Shown here: one piece after another, positions 60,237 to 64,000 of the stretch
Position numbering within the stretch: position 1 is the stretch's first letter
Layout: each line of letters begins with the position of its first letter
Assembly (NCBI RefSeq): GCF_000744815.1
Contig: NZ_JQMQ01000005.1
Coordinates: 1,186,055-1,250,054 of the forward strand
Direction of reading: 5' to 3'
From: Phaeacidiphilus oryzae TH49
GTDB lineage: Bacteria > Actinomycetota > Actinomycetes > Streptomycetales > Streptomycetaceae
DNA length: 64,000 nucleotides
The notes under the pieces: model-generated
Seen by the model: only the letters and a program-made list of their open reading frames with translations
Databases searched by the model: none
Told to the model about the DNA's origin: nothing
Position numbers and translations under genes: made by a program

Positions 60237-62447
60237 ATGGCGCCCACCCCGGACCCGGCGGCAGCCCTGCAGAGCTTCGCCGCGATATGGGGCCGGGCCG
60301 TGCACCCGGTCAGCCAGGCCCGTCTGGAGCCGGCTGAACTGCAGGAGCTGCTGACCGAGTTGACGAACCGGTTGCGCACCGCCCTGCACGCGCAGCCCTT
60401 CGACCCGGCCCCGGGCCGGGCGGTGGGCACCGCCCTGGTCGCCGCCGGGTACGCGGAGCCGGAGGCGCTCAACCAAAGCCTGGGCGTCCTCCACGCGTAC
60501 CTCACCCTGTACTTCCCGCCGCCCCCGGTACGGCTGAGCCCGGGCCCGAACGCCGAGGAGCTCGCCGCCCGGGCGGCCCGGCTCCAGCACGCCGTCGCGG
60601 CCGGCTTCGCGCAGGGCGTCGCCGAGCGGGCCGCCGCCGACCGGGCCGCCGCGGACGCCGCCGCCGACACCGCCCGGCAGCAGGCCGAGGAGGCCAGGCA
60701 CGCCGCCGAGGCCCGGTTCCGGGCGCTCTTCGCGGAGGCCGCCGTCGGCATCTGCGTGATCAGCCTGGACGGCCTGATCACCGAGGTCAACCCGGCCCTG
60801 GCGGGGATGTTCGGGGCGACCGTCGACCAGTTGAACGGCAGCCAGGTCACCGACCACGAGCACCCGCTGGACGGGCCGGAGGTCTGGACCCTCTACGCCG
60901 ACCTGGTCCGCGGCAAGCGCGAGCACTACCGGGTGGAGAAACCGTACTTCCGGGTCGACGGCTCGGTCTTCTGGGCCGACCAGACGGTCACCCTGATCCG
61001 CGGGGCGGACGGCTCGCCGCTCTGCCAGCTGGCCATCCTCCAGGACATCACCGAGCGCCGGATGCTCCACAAGCTCCTCCGCCACCAGGCCACCCACGAC
61101 CCGCTGACCGGGCTGCCCAACCGATCCCTCTTCCTGGAGCGGCTGGAGAACGCCCTGGACCGGGACGGCGGCGCCGAGCGGGTCGCCCTGTGCTACCTCG
61201 ACCTGGACGCCTTCAAGACCGTCAACGACAGCCTCGGGCACGACATCGGCGACCGGGTGCTGGTCGCGGTCGCCGACCGGTTCCGCCGCTGCCTCTCCGG
61301 CCCGCACCAGCTGGTGGCCCGGATGGGCGGGGACGAGTTCACCGCGCTGATCGTCGACCCGGCGGACGAGGAGGAGGCGGTCGCCCTCGCCCAGCGCTTC
61401 CTGGACGCGCTGGACGAGCCGGTGGTGATCGACGGCCAGGACCTGAAGATCACCGTGAGCGTGGGGGTGCTGGAGGGACCGGTCGCCGCCCTGGACCCGG
61501 CCAAGGCCGTGCAGGGGGCGGACCTGACCCTCTACCGGGCGAAGGCGGCCGGCGGCAACCGGTGGGCGGTCAACGACCCGGAGGCCAACGAGGTGGAGAT
61601 CCGCCGGCACACCCTGGCCACCAACCTGCCGGGGGCGCTGGAGCGCGGCGAGTTCTTCGTCGAGTACCAGCCGCTGGTCTCGCTGCCGGACGGGCGGATC
61701 CGGGCCGCCGAGGCGCTGGTCCGCTGGCGCCACCCGGAGCACGGGGTGCTGGGGCCGGACCGCTTCGTGCCGATCGCGGAGAGCACCGGGCTGATCGTCC
61801 CGCTCGGGCGGTGGGTGCTGGAGCAGGCCTGCAAGCAGGTCAAGTCCTGGCAGCTGACGCTGGACGACCCCGGGCTGCGGGTGAACGTCAACCTCTCGCC
61901 GCGGCAGACCCGCAGCCCCACCCTGCTGAAGGACGTCGTCCACGCGCTCGACGAGTCCGGTCTCGAGGCCTCCTCGCTCTGCCTGGAGGTCACCGAGAGC
62001 GCGCTGATCGGCGCGGACGGGCAGTCCCTCGCCGCGCTGCGGGACCTCGCGGCGCTCGGCATCACCCTCGCGCTGGACGACTTCGGCACCGGATACGCCA
62101 ACTTCTCGCATCTGCGCGCGATGCCGGTGCACTGCCTGAAGATCGACCGGTCCTTCGTGGACGGTCTGGCCGTCACCATCGAGCCGGACGCCGACGGCGG
62201 GGTGGACCGGCTGGACCCGGCCGACCGGATCAAGGGCGCGGGGGTGGACGCGGCGCTGGTCGCCGGCATGGTCTCGCTGGCGCGGTCGCTGGACCTGGCG
62301 GTCACCGCCGAGGGCATCGAGACCGAGGAGCAGGCCCGCCGCCTCCAGGAGCTCGGCTGCGACACCGCCCAGGGCTGGTTCTACGCGAGGCCGGGCTCCC
62401 CTGAGCAGTTCGTCCAACTGAGCCGGGAGCGCGCGCTGGCGTCGTAG
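60237..62447 (+). CDS. PAS-GGDEF-EAL cyclic-di-GMP protein (RmdA-like)
   Basis: A 736-residue soluble protein. An N-terminal helical domain is at about 10-110, a coiled coil at about 125-160, PAS at about 160-280, GGDEF at about 285-450 (HDPLTGLPNRSLFLERLENA, MGGDEF), and EAL at about 465-730 (EALVRWRHPE, NLSPRQ, LEVTESAL, LDDFGTGYANFSHL, KIDRSFV, TAEGIETEEQ). Diguanylate cyclase and phosphodiesterase motifs both look intact. The RxxD inhibitory site upstream of GGDEF is not present (GPHQ at that place). An insertion of about 25 residues after DRSFVDGL (EPDADGGVDRLDPADRIKGA) is unusual. The layout resembles Streptomyces RmdA, which tunes c-di-GMP in development. The ATG follows TGGAGAATGA. 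Confidence 0.9.
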   Translation: MAPTPDPAAALQSFAAIWGRAVHPVSQARLEPAELQELLTELTNRLRTALHAQPFDPAPGRAVGTALVAAGYAEPEALNQSLGVLHAYLTLYFPPPPVRLSPGPNAEELAARAARLQHAVAAGFAQGVAERAAADRAAADAAADTARQQAEEARHAAEARFRALFAEAAVGICVISLDGLITEVNPALAGMFGATVDQLNGSQVTDHEHPLDGPEVWTLYADLVRGKREHYRVEKPYFRVDGSVFWADQTVTLIRGADGSPLCQLAILQDITERRMLHKLLRHQATHDPLTGLPNRSLFLERLENALDRDGGAERVALCYLDLDAFKTVNDSLGHDIGDRVLVAVADRFRRCLSGPHQLVARMGGDEFTALIVDPADEEEAVALAQRFLDALDEPVVIDGQDLKITVSVGVLEGPVAALDPAKAVQGADLTLYRAKAAGGNRWAVNDPEANEVEIRRHTLATNLPGALERGEFFVEYQPLVSLPDGRIRAAEALVRWRHPEHGVLGPDRFVPIAESTGLIVPLGRWVLEQACKQVKSWQLTLDDPGLRVNVNLSPRQTRSPTLLKDVVHALDESGLEASSLCLEVTESALIGADGQSLAALRDLAALGITLALDDFGTGYANFSHLRAMPVHCLKIDRSFVDGLAVTIEPDADGGVDRLDPADRIKGAGVDAALVAGMVSLARSLDLAVTAEGIETEEQARRLQELGCDTAQGWFYARPGSPEQFVQLSRERALAS

Positions 62448-62620
62448 CGCGGGGCTCGCGCGCCCCTCGACCCACCGTGCTGGGTTCGCGCCCCCCTCGG
62501 CCCACCCCCCTTCGGGCTTCGTCCCGGCGCCGCGAGCAGGGCGGAGAACAGGACGGGGAGCGGCGCGGGACACGCCCGTGGCGCACGCGCTGTCAGTGGC
62601 GGGGGTTAACGTCTTCAGCT

Positions 62621-63772
62621 ATGCGGCTGCTCCACACCTCCGACTGGCATCTGGGGAGGTCCTTCCACCGGGAGGATCTCCTCCACGCTCAGCGCGCCTT
62701 CCTCGACCACCTGGTCGCCGCCGCCGAGGCGCACGCCGTGGACGCCGTCCTCGTCGCCGGGGACGTCTTCGACCGCGCCATCCCCTCCCTCGGCGCGGTC
62801 GAGCTGTACGACCGGGTGCTCCGGCGGCTCTCCGAGCGCTCCATTCCGACCGTGCTGATCAGCGGGAACCACGACTCCGCGGGCCGCCTCGGGATGGCCG
62901 GCAGCCTCCTCCGCCAGGCGGGGATCCACCTCCGCACCGCCGTCCGCGAGCTCGCCGAGCCCGTCCTGCTGGCCGGCGGCGCGGTCGCCCTCTACGGCGT
63001 TCCGTACCTCGAACCGGCCCTGGTCCGCGAGGAGTTGGGGGCCGATTCGGCCTCGCACACGGCGGTGCTCGGCGCCGCCCTGGACCGCGTCCGCGCCGAT
63101 CTGGCCGCCCGCGGCCCCGGCGTCCGCTCGGTCGTCCTCGCGCACGCCTTCGTCACCGGCGGCGAGATCGGGGACAGCGAGCGGGACATCTCGGTCGGCG
63201 GCGTGCCCACCGCCCCCGCCTCCGTCTTCGACGGGATCGACTACGCGGCCCTCGGCCATCTCCACTCGCCGCAGGAGCTGGCCGGCGGGCGCATCCGGTA
63301 CAGCGGCTCACCGCTCGCCTACTCGTTCTCCGAGGCCGGAAAGGAGAAGTCGGTCACCCTGGTCGACCTCGACGAGGCCGGCGGCGCGGTCGTCACCCGT
63401 CCGCTCCCCTGCCCGGTCCCGCGCGCCGTCGCCCGCCTCCGCGGCCGCCTGGAGGAGCTGCTGGACGCCCCGGAGCACGATCCCCGTACCGACGACTGGC
63501 TGCAGATCACCCTCACCGACCCGGTCCGCCCCCGTCGCGCGATGGAGCGGTTGCGCGCCCGCTTCCCGCACACCCTCCAGCTGCTCTTCGAGCCGGACGC
63601 GGCGCCCGGCGCCGCCCTGGCGGTCGGGCGCGACTACGCCTCCCGGGTGCGCGGCCGCAGCGACGCGGAGATCGCCGAGGGCTTCGTCCAGCATGTCCGG
63701 GGCGACCAGCCCACCGCCTTCGAGCGCGAGCTGCTCGCCTCCGCGGTCGACGAGGGGAGGCTCGGCGGGTGA
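62621..63772 (+). CDS. sbcD: Exonuclease SbcCD subunit D
   Basis: A 383-residue Mre11-type nuclease. Metallophosphoesterase motifs: RLLHTSDWHLGRSFHREDLL (DxH), DAVLVAGDVFDRAIPS (GDxxD), VLISGNHDSAGRL (GNHD), VVLAHAFVTGG and YAALGHLHSPQEL (GHxH). It forms a complex with SbcC that cleaves hairpins and processes DNA ends. The ATG at 62621 fits the family start; it has no clear ribosome site. Its stop overlaps the sbcC start (GTGA). Confidence 0.95.
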   Translation: MRLLHTSDWHLGRSFHREDLLHAQRAFLDHLVAAAEAHAVDAVLVAGDVFDRAIPSLGAVELYDRVLRRLSERSIPTVLISGNHDSAGRLGMAGSLLRQAGIHLRTAVRELAEPVLLAGGAVALYGVPYLEPALVREELGADSASHTAVLGAALDRVRADLAARGPGVRSVVLAHAFVTGGEIGDSERDISVGGVPTAPASVFDGIDYAALGHLHSPQELAGGRIRYSGSPLAYSFSEAGKEKSVTLVDLDEAGGAVVTRPLPCPVPRAVARLRGRLEELLDAPEHDPRTDDWLQITLTDPVRPRRAMERLRARFPHTLQLLFEPDAAPGAALAVGRDYASRVRGRSDAEIAEGFVQHVRGDQPTAFERELLASAVDEGRLGG

Positions 63773-64000
63773 GGCTCCACCGGCTGTCCGTCCAGGCCTT
63801 CGGCCCGTTCGCGGGGCGGGAGTCCGTCGACTTCGACGCGCTCTCCGCCGGCGGGCTCTTCCTCCTCCACGGCCCGACCGGCGCGGGTAAGACCAGCGTG
63901 CTGGACGCGGTCTGCTTCGCCCTCTACGGGACGGTCCCCGGCCGCCGTCCGAAGGACAGACTGCGCAGCGACCACGCCGAGCCCGGCGTCCACACCGAGG
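63769..64000 (+). CDS. sbcC: Exonuclease SbcCD subunit C, 5' part
   Basis: Only the first 77 codons are present; the gene leaves the window at the right edge. RLHRLSVQAFGPFAGRESVD and the Walker A loop LLHGPTGAGKTSVLDAVCFA identify the N-terminal ATPase half of an SbcC/Rad50 SMC-like protein. The GTG overlaps the sbcD stop by 4 nt, the standard sbcDC arrangement. Confidence 0.95.
   Translation, partial: MRLHRLSVQAFGPFAGRESVDFDALSAGGLFLLHGPTGAGKTSVLDAVCFALYGTVPGRRPKDRLRSDHAEPGVHTE

Overview
The window is 64 kb of very GC-rich DNA with GTG/TTG starts, 4-nt start/stop overlaps and several lineage-typical genes: a conservon (cvnABCD), a WhiJ/BldB-like DUF5753-HATPase-DUF397 module and a homogentisate dioxygenase/fumarylacetoacetase pair. 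It looks like chromosomal DNA of a Streptomycetaceae actinobacterium (Streptomyces, Kitasatospora, Streptacidiphilus or a relative). I see no rRNA, tRNA, IS element, phage or CRISPR array.

1-8.9 kb: the end of an MGDG-synthase-like glycosyltransferase, a VOC protein, a DUF5134 membrane protein broken by a 1-bp frameshift, an M56 metallopeptidase, a DMT-type permease, a TetR regulator with a palindromic operator, the WhiJ/BldB-like module with GTGCACGTGCAC-type repeats at its promoters, and a degenerate CbiX-like protein.

8.9-16.9 kb: a minus-strand peptide-export cluster. Two small precursors have nearly identical double-glycine leaders and cysteine-free hydrophobic cores. They are followed by an HlyD-type adaptor, a C39-peptidase ABC transporter (frameshifted in its low-complexity N-terminus) and a second NHLM-type ABC transporter. 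No modification enzyme is encoded nearby. This is the most promising uncharacterised system here.

16.9-31 kb: tyrosine/homogentisate catabolism, a LacI regulator, a frameshifted polytopic membrane protein, the conservon, a PfkB sugar kinase and a long-chain acyl-CoA synthetase.

31-38 kb: a large secreted GH54-type arabinofuranosidase fused to lamin-tail and LamG domains, with a LacI-type operator upstream; an SGNH esterase; a PP2C phosphatase whose repetitive 3' end overlaps a convergent alpha/beta hydrolase.

38-49.9 kb: a nine-gene oligosaccharide operon (LacI, binding protein, two permeases, GH130 phosphorylase, Gfo/Idh oxidoreductase, GH13, phosphomannomutase, GH36 alpha-galactosidase). 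Two identical operators 33 bp apart precede the LacI gene. The content suggests import and phosphorolysis of galactose-decorated mannosides, with mannose-1-phosphate channelled to the mutase.

50-64 kb: an orphan formylglycine-generating enzyme, a methyltransferase, a VapC toxin remnant, a YjbQ protein, an alginate-lyase-family protein, a nine-copy 22-bp minisatellite, a BlaI/M56 pair divergent from DedA/PAP2, a metal-dependent hydrolase, an ammonium transporter, a PAS-GGDEF-EAL protein and sbcD with the start of sbcC.

Three genes (DUF5134, the C39 ABC transporter and the 20.6-kb membrane protein) are each exactly one base short of an intact frame, all in G/C-run-rich stretches. This is either consensus error in the assembly or real decay, and should be settled before functional claims are made.
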